Numbered from the stretch's first letter, positions 1-15,959 are shown. The stretch: 64,000 nt of DNA from Metabacillus rhizolycopersici (GCF_020075705.1 NZ_JAIQUM010000003.1:94547-158546); one strand, 5' to 3'. Program-made: numbers and translations. Notes: a model not told the origin generated them from the sequence alone.

Positions 1-83
1 TCAAAAGCGGCTTAGACCCAAGAGGGGCTAGGACGCTTACGCTGGACACGAAAACTAAGTCAAAAAGCTTATACTTTCTTATC
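1..83 (+). repeat. R1 hairpin repeat, copy 1 (right part, cut by window edge)
   Basis: This is the right half of the R1 family. It shows the conserved run gacccaagaggggctagg, then cttacgctggacac and the AT-rich tail ending in tatactttcttatc. The left half lies outside the window. It sits downstream of spoIID, just beyond that gene's terminator. Confidence 0.85.
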
Positions 84-85
84 CC

Positions 86-149
86 TAAATATAGGCAAAC
101 AAATAAAAGGAGCAAACGCTGCCCCTTTTATTTGTTTGCTGTATATTTA
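86..149 (-). terminator. spoIID terminator hairpin overlapping the stop codon
   Basis: Arms at 94-110 and 124-140 pair over 17 bases with one wobble. The stem extends through 86-93 and 142-149 to about 25 bp around a 13-base loop. The spoIID stop codon (128-130) lies within one arm, so the last sense codons form part of the terminator. Confidence 0.8.
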
Positions 150-1147
150 GTTAAAAATGGATCTGCATCAGAAATTTCGGCCCCTTTATAATAATAGGAA
201 ACAATATCTGTATAGACCTTTCCGTCTGCTGCCATGAAATTCGCACCATATTGACTCATACCGACTCCGTGTCCAAAGCCTTTCGTTTCGATTACGACTG
301 AATCACCCTTTAACTCCCAAGTGAAATCAGATGATTTTAACCCGAGCTTTTCTCTTATCGCTTTTCCTGAAAACTTTTTCCCACCAACCTCAACTGTTGC
401 AACACGCTTTCCTGGTGTGAGCCCCGTAATTTTACCAACAGACCCACTGTTCTTTATGGTGACTCCTAATTTTTTTTCAAATTCCTGAAGCGGAATCACT
501 TCTTTATCATAAAATTTCGGCGATTTTTCATCCCATATGCTTTCCACACTTTTTAAATAGGGTATCGGTTCTTGCCAATAGTCTTCAGAGTTTTCCGTAT
601 ACCCATTACTTGTTGAAAAGAATAAGGCCTCAATTGGTTGACTGTCATATGTAAGAATCTTTCCTTGTGTGGCGGCAACTGCCTCTGTAATTTTTTTTAA
701 TTTCCAGTTATAATCTTTCCCCCATATTTCCTGTAATTCTTTATCGCTTTTATAGACCTGGTGCATTTGTGTATCTGTTACGACAGATCCTTTTGGTGCG
801 CTTAGTGCTTGTTCATTCATCAGTTGCTTCGTGATATATGTTCTTGCAGCTAACGCCTGCGCCTTCAGTGCCTCTGTCTCAAAGTCTGCTGGCATTTCTG
901 AGGCGACTACACCAATTACATACTCCTCTAACGCAATGTTCTCAATTTCCTTTGATTGGCTTCTATATACGGGGACATCGAGGGGTGATTCCCCTAAAAC
1001 GGGTGCATCTTTTTTAGCTTCAGAAAGCTCTTCACTTAATTTTCCTTTGGATTGATCCATAAAAGGGGCAACTAACAAGGTTGGAATGAGTAGAATAATG
1101 AAAAACAATGCTCCAAATGCAATGAGCGCTGGTTTAATTCGGTTCAT
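128..1147 (-). CDS. spoIID: Stage II sporulation protein D (SpoIID), peptidoglycan-degrading engulfment enzyme
   Basis: SpoIID is a lytic transglycosylase that, with SpoIIP and SpoIIM, drives membrane migration around the forespore. The protein is about 339 aa, close to the B. subtilis length of about 343. It has one N-terminal membrane segment (residues about 7-28) and then the SpoIID domain. The segment EEYVIGVVASEMPADFETEA contains the family's conserved catalytic Glu region, and the C-terminal GFGHGVGMSQYGA motif is clear. A longer frame starts at 1162, but GGAGGA of the ribosome binding site lies between 1162 and 1147, so the ATG at 1147 (MNRIKPAL) is preferred. It follows murAA on the same strand, after an 800-bp gap filled by R1 repeats. 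Confidence 0.95.
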   Translation of the reverse strand: MNRIKPALIAFGALFFIILLIPTLLVAPFMDQSKGKLSEELSEAKKDAPVLGESPLDVPVYRSQSKEIENIALEEYVIGVVASEMPADFETEALKAQALAARTYITKQLMNEQALSAPKGSVVTDTQMHQVYKSDKELQEIWGKDYNWKLKKITEAVAATQGKILTYDSQPIEALFFSTSNGYTENSEDYWQEPIPYLKSVESIWDEKSPKFYDKEVIPLQEFEKKLGVTIKNSGSVGKITGLTPGKRVATVEVGGKKFSGKAIREKLGLKSSDFTWELKGDSVVIETKGFGHGVGMSQYGANFMAADGKVYTDIVSYYYKGAEISDADPFLTKYTANK

Positions 1148-1395
1148 GTGTAAGTCCTCCATTTAGATTCAGGTTGAATGAAATATCCATAGTTCATCTT
1201 ATGGGTATGGACAAGCATTTATGACTGAAAATCATCTTGACTTGAAGTTCCTTTACATGAACTTAATTGGCTTTTAGATGCGTTGAATTTAGATTCGTGA
1301 TCTCTTGGTTAATAGAGGGATATGCGATTTCCTTTCGGGGCTGATGTTACGATTATTTAGAGAAAATCTGGTTCCGTAAAAAGATTTTTTAAAAA

Positions 1396-1554
1396 GAAAA
1401 GCGCAAGCGCCTTGTTCAGCCTCAGGCTTAGACCCAAGAGGCAGTCAAGAACGCGACGTTAATCGCCTTGACTGCACTTGCACGTCCTGTGCTTCGGGGA
1501 CGGACGCTTACGCTGGACACGAAAACTAAGTCAAAAAATTTATACTTTCTTATC
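1396..1554 (+). repeat. R1 repeat, copy 2 (composite with inner module)
   Basis: It starts gaaaagcgcaagcgcc and ends with the AT tail tatactttcttatc. The usual middle arm is replaced by a different module (about 1444-1494) holding cagtcaag...cttgactg and cgtcc...ggacg stems. The same module recurs in copy 3. Confidence 0.85.
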
Positions 1555-1690
1555 TTTTTTTAAAAAAGAAGCATGAAATAAGATTTCTTACATTACTATG
1601 TATAAAGCCCTTCCAATATGGCTATTCTAGTAAAGTCATTCTTTTACATATGGAGAGGGTTCTATCTCTATTTTATCGTTTTTTAAAGAA

Positions 1691-1896
1691 CAAAAGCGAA
1701 AGCGCCTTGATTAGCCTCGGGCAAATGAGACTCTCAGGAATAGAAGGTGTTCTTTGCCTTCAATTCTTGAGTGGCTTATGACCCACAGTCAAGAACGCGA
1801 CGTTAATCGCCTTGACTGCACTTGCACGTCCTGTGCTTCGGGGACGGACGCTTGCGCTGGACAATTCTCCAAACCAAAACTTATAAATTTCTGATA
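1691..1896 (+). repeat. R1 repeat, copy 3 (composite, alternative tail)
   Basis: This copy has both the usual arm (tcaggaatagaagg...ccttcaattcttga) and the inner module seen in copy 2. It ends with a different tail, ggacaattctccaaac then aacttataaatttctgata, shared with the copy at 42961-43114. It lies between murAA and spoIID. Confidence 0.85.
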
Positions 1897-1907
1897 GTAC
1901 GAAAAAA

Positions 1908-1943
1908 AGAAGCAGGTCTTCGCTGACGATGACTTCTGCTTCT
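1908..1943 (-). terminator. murAA terminator
   Basis: Inverted arms AGAAGCAG and CTGCTTCT, with further pairing inside (GACTT/AGTC region), are followed on the minus strand by TTTTTTTCG. It lies 12 bases beyond the murAA stop. Confidence 0.8.
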
Positions 1944-1954
1944 CTTATGAAGGT

Positions 1955-3259
1955 TTATAGATCTGATACTGCCGCTTGTTGTTTCGGTTTTGCTGTGATT
2001 TCTTCTTTTACCCGTTGAACATCTGCGCCGATTCCCGCAAGTTTATTGTGGAAGCCTACGTAGCCACGGTCTAGATGCTTAAGCTCTGTTACACGTGTAT
2101 AGCCATCTGCGCATAAACCTGCAAGGATAAGAGCAGCACCTGCTCGTAGATCGGTTGCTGCAACCTCCGCACCTTGTAATTCAACTGGTCCATTGATGAT
2201 CACTGAACGTCCTTCAATTTTAATATCTCCATTCATGCGACGGAATTCTTCTACATGCATAAAGCGATTTTCGAAAACTGTTTCCGTAATCACACTTGTG
2301 CCATCCGCTTGCAATAGTAATGCCATCATTTGCGATTGCATATCTGTTGGAAATCCTGGATGTGGCATTGTTTTGATGTCGATAGGTTTTAGCTTTTTAG
2401 GTCCAATAACACGTAGACCATCTTTTTCTTCGATGATTTTAACTCCCATCTCTTCCATTTTTGCTATAAGAGATGTTAAGTGTTCTGGCACAGCACCTTG
2501 AACGAGAACGTTCCCTTCAGTAATGGCAGCTGCAACCATAAACGTTCCTGCTTCGATACGGTCAGGAATGATGGTATGTTCTGCTCCTTTTAAGGATTCA
2601 ACACCTTCAATACGAATTGTACCTGTACCTGCACCGCGAATTTTACCACCCATTGCATTAATGTAATTCGCTAAATCTACAATTTCGGGCTCTTTCGCAC
2701 AGTTTTCAAGAATAGATGTTCCTTCTGCAAGAGAGGCAGCCATAATAATGTTTTCTGTTGCACCAACGCTTGGGAAATCAAGGTACACTTTCGCACCCTT
2801 TAGTCTACCCTTTACTTCTGCATCGATAAAACCATTTCCTACTTTAATTGAAGCACCCATCGCTTCAAAACCTTTTAAGTGTTGATCAATCGGACGAGAT
2901 CCAATTGCACAGCCACCCGGTAGTGCAACACGTGCTCTACCATTACGTGCTAAAAGTGCGCCCATAACTAAGACAGAGGCACGCATTTTTCTTACATATT
3001 CAAATGGTGCTTCAGTTGATAGCTCTTTAGATGCATCTACAATCACTTGATTATTTTCAAAATGGACATCCGCACCTAAATGGCGCAGAACTTCATTAAT
3101 TGTATACACATCGGAGAGCGTAGGTACATCACTAATTATACTTTTTTCTTTACTTGCTAATAAAGATGCAGCAATCACTGGTAATACGGCATTTTTTGCT
3201 CCCTCTACCTTTACAGTGCCGTTTAACTTACGACCGCCGCGGACGATGATTTTTTCCAA
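1955..3259 (-). CDS. murAA: UDP-N-acetylglucosamine 1-carboxyvinyltransferase MurAA
   Basis: It transfers enolpyruvate from PEP to UDP-GlcNAc, the first committed step of peptidoglycan synthesis in the cytoplasm and the fosfomycin target. The protein is 434 aa. It begins [14 protein letters not shown], and the substrate-site motif [10 protein letters not shown] is near residue 18. The catalytic Cys is C117 in [15 protein letters not shown]. The start is TTG, with GGAGGGG six to seven bases upstream. It is the first of two MurA paralogues in the window; the other is at 31491-32780. It lies 31 bp downstream of ywmB, as in B. subtilis, so murAA, ywmB and perhaps ywzB are probably co-transcribed. 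Confidence 0.97.
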   Translation of the reverse strand: MEKIIVRGGRKLNGTVKVEGAKNAVLPVIAASLLASKEKSIISDVPTLSDVYTINEVLRHLGADVHFENNQVIVDASKELSTEAPFEYVRKMRASVLVMGALLARNGRARVALPGGCAIGSRPIDQHLKGFEAMGASIKVGNGFIDAEVKGRLKGAKVYLDFPSVGATENIIMAASLAEGTSILENCAKEPEIVDLANYINAMGGKIRGAGTGTIRIEGVESLKGAEHTIIPDRIEAGTFMVAAAITEGNVLVQGAVPEHLTSLIAKMEEMGVKIIEEKDGLRVIGPKKLKPIDIKTMPHPGFPTDMQSQMMALLLQADGTSVITETVFENRFMHVEEFRRMNGDIKIEGRSVIINGPVELQGAEVAATDLRAGAALILAGLCADGYTRVTELKHLDRGYVGFHNKLAGIGADVQRVKEEITAKPKQQAAVSDL

Positions 3260-3291
3260 ATTTTTCCCCTCCGCGTCCCAATTTCTCTATA

Positions 3292-4020
3292 TTAATATTC
3301 AGACGTAATGATTGGTGTTCCTATAACAACCGTTGTTTTATCGCCCATTCCGTCTGTCCTCATTGCAATTTGAATATTCATTTCACCGTTTGCTGTTGGT
3401 ATAGCATCTTCCCACACAGGAGTTCTTGCTGATACGGAAAGAAAATCTTGCTCCAAAAGTTGTTCAATCGGATTCGCTTTAAATTCAGTAACTAGATTCT
3501 TTGACATTTCCATCAAACTACTCTTCATCATATCATCAACAGATCCAACCACACAAGCGTAAATTGTTGCATCTTCTTGGAAAATGTCGAAAGTTTGTTG
3601 GCTAAAATAATCAGTTATATTGCTCCAATTGACTTGTAAACCATTACCGACAACCTCATAAAGTATATACGACCCAGTATAATCATTTGTGAGGGTTGTT
3701 AGAATTTGTAGATTTTCAGTTACATTTTTTGCTTTGTTTTCAAAGACACCTATCGCTTTAAATACATGCTTATCTTCTTCGTATGTCCAATTATATTGAC
3801 GATATTGATCTGTCATTTGTTTCACTTCACTGACAGATTTTTTTTCGAAATTCTTTTTAGAATATAAGGACCACTCATCAATTTGTACGTTTTGTTTCTC
3901 CATACCTTCAGCGATACGTGCAATCTTGGACTCATTACCTTCTGCTCCAATGTGAGTAGCAATGACAGAACATAAAATAAAAATGGCTAACGCTACAGTT
4001 ACTATTTCTTTCTTTCTCAT
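3292..4020 (-). CDS. ywmB: YwmB-family exported protein
   Basis: A 242-aa protein with an N-terminal signal or anchor (residues about 8-25, TVALAIFILCSVIATHIGA) and a soluble domain matching the YwmB family by length, sequence character and location. The family has a TATA-box-binding-like fold by classification, but its role is unknown to me. The ATG at 4020 has GGAGAGGAAG 8-10 bases upstream. It lies between ywzB and murAA, the conserved Bacillus order. Confidence 0.8.
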   Translation of the reverse strand: MRKKEIVTVALAIFILCSVIATHIGAEGNESKIARIAEGMEKQNVQIDEWSLYSKKNFEKKSVSEVKQMTDQYRQYNWTYEEDKHVFKAIGVFENKAKNVTENLQILTTLTNDYTGSYILYEVVGNGLQVNWSNITDYFSQQTFDIFQEDATIYACVVGSVDDMMKSSLMEMSKNLVTEFKANPIEQLLEQDFLSVSARTPVWEDAIPTANGEMNIQIAMRTDGMGDKTTVVIGTPIITSEY

Positions 4021-4157
4021 ATTCGTTCACTTCCTCTCCTTAGTAACATTGTTACCGGATCGGAAGGATGCATACGTGGAAATAGTCGTCATTAATAGAC
4101 AATTCATTTTTATATCACGTACAAATTCTGTTCAAAATACCTATTATCAGGTCTTCA

Positions 4158-4190
4158 ATCAGTGAGGTTTTTCTTAAAGCACTCACTGAT
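4158..4190 (-). terminator. Possible hairpin between ywzB and ywmB
   Basis: ATCAGTGAG (4158-4166) and CTCACTGAT (4182-4190) form a perfect 9-bp stem. No T run follows on the minus strand, so it may be a weak terminator or a processing hairpin. Confidence 0.35.
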
Positions 4191-4306
4191 GGCTAGCTGC
4201 ACTTATAAGAGCATGACAAATCGTTTACACACCGAAACGCCTGAGGTGGCAATCATATCGCCTGTTATAAATGAGATGAAAAGACTTAACGTTTGGTTTA
4301 TTCGCA

Positions 4307-4537
4307 TTAGAATAACAAGGGCAATTGCTGTGACCATAACAAATAATCAAGGAAAAAATTACTTACAATCGAACCGATTGCAATTGTCAATAAAATTAAA
4401 AGTATTTTCGCTTGTATAACCTTGCCCGCTTTCATCCATTTCTCGATGTTTAATGCTTGTAAAGCCCACCATGTTACAAACATAAAGGCAAGGTTTACAA
4501 TCATACTTATTAAAGCAATTTGGCCGTACTCGGGCAT
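4307..4537 (-). CDS. ywzB: Small integral membrane protein YwzB (DUF1146)
   Basis: A 76-aa protein beginning MPEYGQIALISM. It has two hydrophobic segments (about residues 7-24 and 43-62) flanking the conserved WWALQALNIEKWMKAGKVIQA stretch typical of the DUF1146 family. Its function is not established. An upstream ATG at 4546 directly abuts GGAGGG, whereas the ATG at 4537 has correct spacing, so 4537 is chosen. It lies between the ATP synthase operon and ywmB, as in B. subtilis. Confidence 0.8.
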   Translation of the reverse strand: MPEYGQIALISMIVNLAFMFVTWWALQALNIEKWMKAGKVIQAKILLILLTIAIGSIVSNFFLDYLLWSQQLPLLF

Positions 4538-5050
4538 TAAGTTCATCCCTCCATTTTGCGTATCTTACTACACACAAAGCAACTTAAATCATACAATATT
4601 CTCTCAAAAATACAAGCACAATTTTACCTAAAATCATTAAAAATTAGATATCTTATTAGTCAGAAAATCTACCCTTGAACATTATATAAATAAAATAGGT
4701 TTACATGATAATTTTTTTGTTTTTATAAAAATTTCATACAAATTAGGTTCTATTTCACATTCGTTCATGTCGAATTTATGCTGCATAACCGAGTAGTCGT
4801 ACCTATATATTGGAAATTATAAAGCGTAAACTTCCTCCTCTAATGTCTTGATTCAAGAAAAAATGTGACAACTTTGTGTCCCTAACCTTCGTATAGTTTG
4901 GTATTCGTCTTTTGATTTCAACATTTCTCATTAGCTTGCTAGTTCATTCAGGGATGTAGGCGATCAGACGATCTATGATAGTTGCTACGATTAAAGTAGG
5001 TTTGTTGTGAGGTTTTTTGGTACACAATGTAATCTCGTGTATTTCATTAG
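4538..5050. other. AT-rich gap between atp operon and ywzB
   Basis: About 510 bp with no convincing gene. It probably contains the ywzB-ywmB-murAA promoter on the minus strand. I see no member of the repeat families listed elsewhere. Confidence 0.5.
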
Positions 5051-5097
5051 AAAAAGGATGGTTAAAGAGCACTGAAACTCTAGTACCATCCTTTTTT
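5051..5097 (-). terminator. ATP synthase operon terminator
   Basis: AAAAAGGATGGT (5051-5062) pairs with ACCATCCTTTTTT (5085-5097), with an inner AGAG/CTCT extension. On the minus strand the stem ends in a T run, three bases after the atpC stop. Confidence 0.9.
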
Positions 5098-5099
5098 CA

Positions 5100-5507
<408 letters not shown>

Positions 5508-5520
5508 CTAGGTCCCTAAT

Positions 5521-7110
<1,590 letters not shown>

Positions 7111-7137
7111 AGTTCGCTATTTTTGAATAGAATTAAC

Positions 7138-8001
<864 letters not shown>

Positions 8002-8079
8002 TCACCACCTTCGATTATTCTCTACTTAAACATGCTTAGTGAAAGCCCTCATGAACCTTCACCTTTGCACACTTATTTA

Positions 8080-10673
<2,594 letters not shown>

Positions 10674-10870
10674 TCACTCCCTTCAAGAGTTCCATGATGG
10701 GTTATGATATTTTTTTAATAATAGTTGATTGTTTTATCGTGAGAGATTAAACTAAACGTCCGTCAGCTTGTGTAATCCTTTATGGTTGCTTACGGCTCGT
10801 TTAACTTATTCTTTACTAAATTCCTTCTCTACTGAATGATGACTATTCATTGTCAAAGTGATAAAGGAAA

Positions 10871-10900
10871 GGCGAAGGTTCGCTTTGAATGATCTTCGCC
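10871..10900 (-). promoter_or_regulatory. Hairpin in the atpE-atpF gap
   Basis: GGCGAAG (10871-10877) pairs with CTTCGCC (10894-10900), just after the atpE stop and in an unusually long 261-bp gap. A stem here could stabilise the atpE message or cause partial termination, which would fit the need for more c subunits than other subunits. The role is inferred. Confidence 0.45.
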
Positions 10901-10925
10901 ATATTAATCCATTTACTTTATCGAA

Positions 10926-11174
<249 letters not shown>

Positions 11175-11214
11175 TTACATTTGTTTTAGTTCATAATGCT
11201 TGAACATTTATTAA

Positions 11215-11946
<732 letters not shown>

Positions 11947-12315
11947 CTAAGCGCGAGAATGTTCAATTACATAATCTATCATAATAACGATATACATCGT
12001 CATTAATCCAATAATGATACTAATTAAATTAAAATACTCTGGATACCTCAAGGCAAAAAAGATTGCAACACCAGCAGCCGCCATTCGCGATGTCGTTCCT
12101 AGCGACCCGGGTTTTCTATTTTCCCGGAGGGCACGATCAAATTGATTGTGCTTTCTAACTAAAATCCATAGATTATATAGAGTTATACAAGTTCCAAGTA
12201 TTAAGCCTAGGAATATAGACTGATATTCAGTGAAACCCCAACCTATTACATATATAGCAAGTAGATAGAATATGTACTTTCGATACCTTTGAAACATTTG
12301 TTGCATATCAGTCAT
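11947..12315 (-). CDS. atpI: ATP synthase protein I
   Basis: A small membrane protein (122 aa) with four hydrophobic segments. In other bacteria AtpI helps assemble the c ring or handles Mg2+. It is the first gene of the operon, with GGGAGA about 12 bases before the ATG. It is weakly conserved in sequence, so the call rests on position, size and topology. Confidence 0.85.
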   Translation of the reverse strand: MTDMQQMFQRYRKYIFYLLAIYVIGWGFTEYQSIFLGLILGTCITLYNLWILVRKHNQFDRALRENRKPGSLGTTSRMAAAGVAIFFALRYPEYFNLISIIIGLMTMYIVIMIDYVIEHSRA

Positions 12316-12560
12316 GAAATGTATAATCTCCCGAAAAATAGTGGTGAACTAACTTAAGCAAGGCATATATCCAACTAGCTAGTCCAAACAAAAGGCTTGT
12401 AATCAAAATAATCGTTTAGTGAGCCATAAAATGAAGCGAATGACATCTTCCATGCATCGTAAACATGACATTGACGTGCTATGTGATTATGCTTGTCATA
12501 GGGGGTTAAAAAGCACGGATGTTGTCTAAAAATGTAAACCTTACCATTAGAACCTATATT

Positions 12561-12589
12561 AGCATACAATAGCCATAAAGTGATGTCAA
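12561..12589 (-). promoter_or_regulatory. Promoter of the atp operon
   Basis: On the minus strand TTGACA (12584-12589) is followed by a 17-base spacer and TATGCT (12561-12566). This predicts a leader of about 240 bases before atpI. That leader (12316-12555) has no convincing small gene, and I see no classical riboswitch in it. Confidence 0.8.
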
Positions 12590-12694
12590 TCCGTTTTAAG
12601 TTAAATCGTTCACAATCTCCCTATTTCTACAGGATTCATCACAATTCGTTCACATTTAATCGCTTACAGCCTTGATTTTATTGCATATTGTTAA

Positions 12695-14920
12695 TTATTC
12701 AATAAGTGAAATATCCACTTCTATTTGATCTTCTTGGCCCATTTTTTTCGCAAAGATAATTGCCTTATACAGATTGGCTTTTACATCTAAATCTTCCTTC
12801 TTTATTTCCTTTTCGATAAGCCCTTTCGGAGCATTTTTTTGCCAATCTAAAAAGCCAACAAACGTCAAGGTGTCTGGATCATACAAAGCAATTCCCATTT
12901 CTTCCGCACCACCAGGTAAATACATTCGATACTTATATGTATCAGGATGGTCACCATACGTTAATTCAAACCCCATTACACGTGGATAATTTGGTTCATC
13001 AACCACAAATAGATAAGGAAGGTCGATTGTATCCGTCCCTTGTTCGATTTGAAGCCACTCTTGATGGATGCCTGGTTCCATCTGGTTTGGTGTCAGATCC
13101 ATGCTAATTTTCACCTTTTCCTTTTCTCCTGGATTAAGCGTGACCCTGTGCGGAAGCTTCCATTGTATTCCTGCTTTTTTGCTTGGTGGTTTAAACGTAA
13201 TCACTTGACTCTTATCTGATTGATTATCAACTGTCAGTACGGCTGTTTTTTTTGTTCGTGGATGGCTTGTTTCATATTGACCAAATGTAAGGGAACCCGG
13301 ATAGATGAGAACCTCTGCTTCAATTGCGTCTTTTACGTTTATTCTACCTGTCCCTTGTTCGTTCGGTTTTAGCTTCTCGCGGCGATCATTTTCTAATGGT
13401 GTGGCTGTATTCATAAGGGATGCCTTAATCTGCTTTGGACTCCAATCGGGGTGTGCTTGTTTGATAAGCGCGCATGCCCCTGCTACATGTGGAGCAGCCA
13501 TGCTTGTTCCATGCAATGCTAAATATCCCTTTGGAACGGTGCTGTCGATGGAAACACCTGGTGCAACAACATCTGGTTTGATTGCCCATGTCGTTGTTAC
13601 CGGACCCCTTGAGCTAAAATCAGCTAGTTTATCCTCCTCATTTTTATATATCGTTCGGACGACTGGACGTTGTTTGATTCGCTTCTTAATCATTTCACCT
13701 GCTTGTTTTGAAATCGACACAACCGGAATTTTTAGTGGTATTTCTAACGCACCCGAGAAATTCCCACTCACATTATTCGTGATAATAACAGCCTTCGCTC
13801 CTTGTTCCTTTGCATTTAAGACCTTTTCTGTGAAGGTAATTCCCCCGCGATCAATCAGGATCATTTTGCCCCGCATCGTCTTATCTAATTCGTGCTTTTC
13901 TCCTTTTCCTCCATATACAATCTTACCTAGACTTGTGAATTCCCAAGGTTTAGCCCCTTGCATTCCATTCATTTGAATGAGTTCCTTCACTCCTGATATT
14001 TTTAAATAAGGCATGCGTAGTGGAGGCGAGGAAGCTCCAACTGAAATTGCCTGTGCAGAGGTGCCGGGCGAACCAACAGTCCAAACACCAGGTCCCGAAT
14101 TTCCACTAGAGGTTACGGCAACAATCCCTGACTCTACCGCGCGATCAAGCGCTAGGCTTGTCGGCCAATCTGGTCCATTAACAGCATTACCCAAGGAAAG
14201 ATTAATGATATCGACTTTATCTTTGATTGCTTTATCAATTGCCGCAATTACTTGGTCACTTGTCCCCATCCCACCAGGTCCCAGTGCTCTGTATGCAATA
14301 ATTTCAGCCTCTGGCGCAATTCCTTTTAATTTTCCGTTAGCAGCAATAATTCCTGCGACATGTGTGCCATGAATAGTTTCGTTCCCTTTTAACGTCGTTT
14401 CCATTGGGTCTTCATCACCGTCAATAAAATCGTAGCCACCTCGGTAATTCCGCGACAAATCAGGATGATTATAATCTACTCCTGTATCAATAACGGCAAT
14501 CTTCACACCTTTACCAGTTAACCTACGATTCCCCTGATCAAAAAGTCCCCTTACATCTTCTCCACCAATAAACGGAACACTCTCTTTTATATGTGACGTG
14601 TAGGATACGACCAGACTTGAATGTAGAACCGCGGAATCACTAGTTAGTTTTTTTAGCTTTTCTTCCGGACCTTCAATCGAAAAGCCGTGGAATACATTTT
14701 GATAGGTTTGATGAATTGTTAATCCAGCACTTTCCTTTACCTTCTTTTTAAAGTCAGTAAAGGATTCCTTCTTAACGACAACCATGATCTTTTGATTTTC
14801 GCGATGAGTTTCCACTGGGAGTGGCGGTCGCTTCGGATAGATTTCACCATGAACATTCGCCTGGAAGGTTGTTACAACTAGCAAGGTTAGTACTAGAATG
14901 AAGCATTTTCTTAATTCCAT
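12695..14920 (-). CDS. Secreted subtilisin-family serine protease, Vpr-like
   Basis: An extracellular S8 protease of 741 aa. The order is: signal peptide (residues 1-25), inhibitor I9 propeptide (about 44-112), and catalytic domain with D145 (VIDTGVDYNHPD), H184 (HGTHVAG) and S473 (HGTSMAAPHVAG). A protease-associated (PA) insert lies at about 320-425 and a C-terminal beta domain at about 540-741. This order matches B. subtilis Vpr (about 806 aa). The frame runs 67 codons upstream, but AAGGAGGTGG sits six bases before the ATG at 14920, followed by a clear signal peptide. It lies between the atp operon and upp, which is not the vpr position in B. subtilis. No strong terminator is visible after it, so some read-through into atp is possible. 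Confidence 0.9.
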   Translation of the reverse strand: MELRKCFILVLTLLVVTTFQANVHGEIYPKRPPLPVETHRENQKIMVVVKKESFTDFKKKVKESAGLTIHQTYQNVFHGFSIEGPEEKLKKLTSDSAVLHSSLVVSYTSHIKESVPFIGGEDVRGLFDQGNRRLTGKGVKIAVIDTGVDYNHPDLSRNYRGGYDFIDGDEDPMETTLKGNETIHGTHVAGIIAANGKLKGIAPEAEIIAYRALGPGGMGTSDQVIAAIDKAIKDKVDIINLSLGNAVNGPDWPTSLALDRAVESGIVAVTSSGNSGPGVWTVGSPGTSAQAISVGASSPPLRMPYLKISGVKELIQMNGMQGAKPWEFTSLGKIVYGGKGEKHELDKTMRGKMILIDRGGITFTEKVLNAKEQGAKAVIITNNVSGNFSGALEIPLKIPVVSISKQAGEMIKKRIKQRPVVRTIYKNEEDKLADFSSRGPVTTTWAIKPDVVAPGVSIDSTVPKGYLALHGTSMAAPHVAGACALIKQAHPDWSPKQIKASLMNTATPLENDRREKLKPNEQGTGRINVKDAIEAEVLIYPGSLTFGQYETSHPRTKKTAVLTVDNQSDKSQVITFKPPSKKAGIQWKLPHRVTLNPGEKEKVKISMDLTPNQMEPGIHQEWLQIEQGTDTIDLPYLFVVDEPNYPRVMGFELTYGDHPDTYKYRMYLPGGAEEMGIALYDPDTLTFVGFLDWQKNAPKGLIEKEIKKEDLDVKANLYKAIIFAKKMGQEDQIEVDISLIE

Positions 14921-15052
14921 CAGATTCCACCTCCTTTTTAGTTTGTTCGTTTGTTTACGAAAACATGTAACAAATTGGTAGGAGAGGAAGCCGGTGGATT
15001 TCCTTGTAGAGACTGGTTGAATTGGAGTGTTATTTAAGGGAAGGGAGCTGGA

Positions 15053-15106
15053 TGTCGTGCACTTATCCACAGTACAAGAATTTTCTAGTTTCCTAAACGG
15101 CAAAAA
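15053..15106 (+). repeat. Short repeat with a perfect DnaA box (R5), copy 1
   Basis: The sequence tgtcgtgcacttatccacag, then tacaagaatttt and tttcctaaac, recurs almost unchanged at 59085-59136. It contains TTATCCACA (15063-15071), the DnaA-box consensus. Here it stands without an R1 body, but ggagctgga just upstream resembles an R1 right end. Confidence 0.7.
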
Positions 15107-15141
15107 AGGGAAAACCTCCACATACGAAGTTTTCCCTTTTT
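15103..15141 (-). terminator. upp terminator
   Basis: AAAAAGGGAAAAC (15103-15115) pairs perfectly with GTTTTCCCTTTTT (15129-15141), eight bases beyond the upp stop. Confidence 0.9.
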
Positions 15142-15148
15142 GTTTCTA

Positions 15149-15778
15149 TTATTTTGTTCCGAAAAGTCTGTCGCCAGCGTCGCCCAAGCCAGGTACAATA
15201 TAGCCGTGGTCGTTTAGTTTTTCATCTAATGCCGCTATATAAATATCAACATCCGGATGTGCTTCCTTAACGAGCTCTACACCTTCAGGAGCTGCAATTA
15301 GGCACATGAATTTGATATTTTTCCCACCGCGCTTTTTCAAACTATTGATTGCTTCGATTGCTGATCCACCAGTTGCTAGCATAGGATCAACGACAATTAG
15401 TTCACGCTCTTCAATATCTGAAGGAAGCTTTACGTAGTATTCAACTGGCAATAATGTTTTCGGATCACGATATAGGCCAACATGTCCTACTTTTGCAGCT
15501 GGGATTAGCTTTAAGATTCCGTCTACCATCCCTAAACCCGCACGCAAAATTGGAATGATTCCAAGCTTTTTCCCTGCAAGAACCTTCGATTTCGCTGTCG
15601 TTACTGGTGTTTCAACACTAACCTCTGTCAATGGTAGGTCTCTAGTGATTTCAAACGCCATTAAGCTTGCAACCTCATCAACAAGCTCGCGGAATTCCTT
15701 CGTTCCTGTATTAATATCACGAATATATGTAAGTTTATGTTGAATTAATGGATGATCAAACACATATACTTTTCCCAT
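15149..15778 (-). CDS. upp: Uracil phosphoribosyltransferase
   Basis: It salvages uracil to UMP using PRPP. It is 209 aa, the B. subtilis length. The PRPP-binding motif [12 protein letters not shown] is clear, and the C-terminal [14 protein letters not shown] motif binds uracil. The start was set at ATG 15778 ([10 protein letters not shown]), preceded by AAGGAGATG; nine upstream codons in frame are leader. It has its own promoter and terminator. Confidence 0.98.
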   Translation of the reverse strand: MGKVYVFDHPLIQHKLTYIRDINTGTKEFRELVDEVASLMAFEITRDLPLTEVSVETPVTTAKSKVLAGKKLGIIPILRAGLGMVDGILKLIPAAKVGHVGLYRDPKTLLPVEYYVKLPSDIEERELIVVDPMLATGGSAIEAINSLKKRGGKNIKFMCLIAAPEGVELVKEAHPDVDIYIAALDEKLNDHGYIVPGLGDAGDRLFGTK

Positions 15779-15811
15779 CAAATCATCTCCTTTTCTTAGA
15801 CACTTCAATAG

Positions 15812-15840
15812 ATTCTACAGAAAAAAAAGAGGAGTTTCAA
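15812..15840 (-). promoter_or_regulatory. Promoter of upp
   Basis: TTGAAA (15835-15840), a 17-base spacer and TAGAAT (15812-15817) on the minus strand place the start about 25 bases before the upp ribosome binding site. Confidence 0.7.
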
Positions 15841-15922
15841 GTTTGATTTTAATTCTTTAAATCCACCCTTTATCTATCCTTTACATTTTGATAGCGACTA
15901 ATGCTGAAATAAAACTAAAAAA

Positions 15923-15959
15923 ACAGGTACTGACTTACGTTGCTTAAGTCGGTACCTGT
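15923..15959 (-). terminator. glyA terminator
   Basis: A 15-bp stem, 15923-15937 against 15945-15959 with one wobble and a 7-base loop, is followed on the minus strand by TTTTTTTAG. Confidence 0.92.

Noticed and set aside
10840..10860. A TGAATGA...TATTCAT sequence in the atpE-atpF gap as a FadR-type site
   Set aside because: The spacing and halves do not match the operator seen at thl and fadF, and the place inside the atp operon makes no regulatory sense.
12375..12569. A 64-codon frame in the atp leader
   Set aside because: It overlaps the predicted atp promoter, has no ribosome binding site and resembles no protein I know.
13305..13976. A 223-codon frame antisense to the protease gene
   Set aside because: A shadow of the real coding frame; no ribosome binding site on the plus strand.
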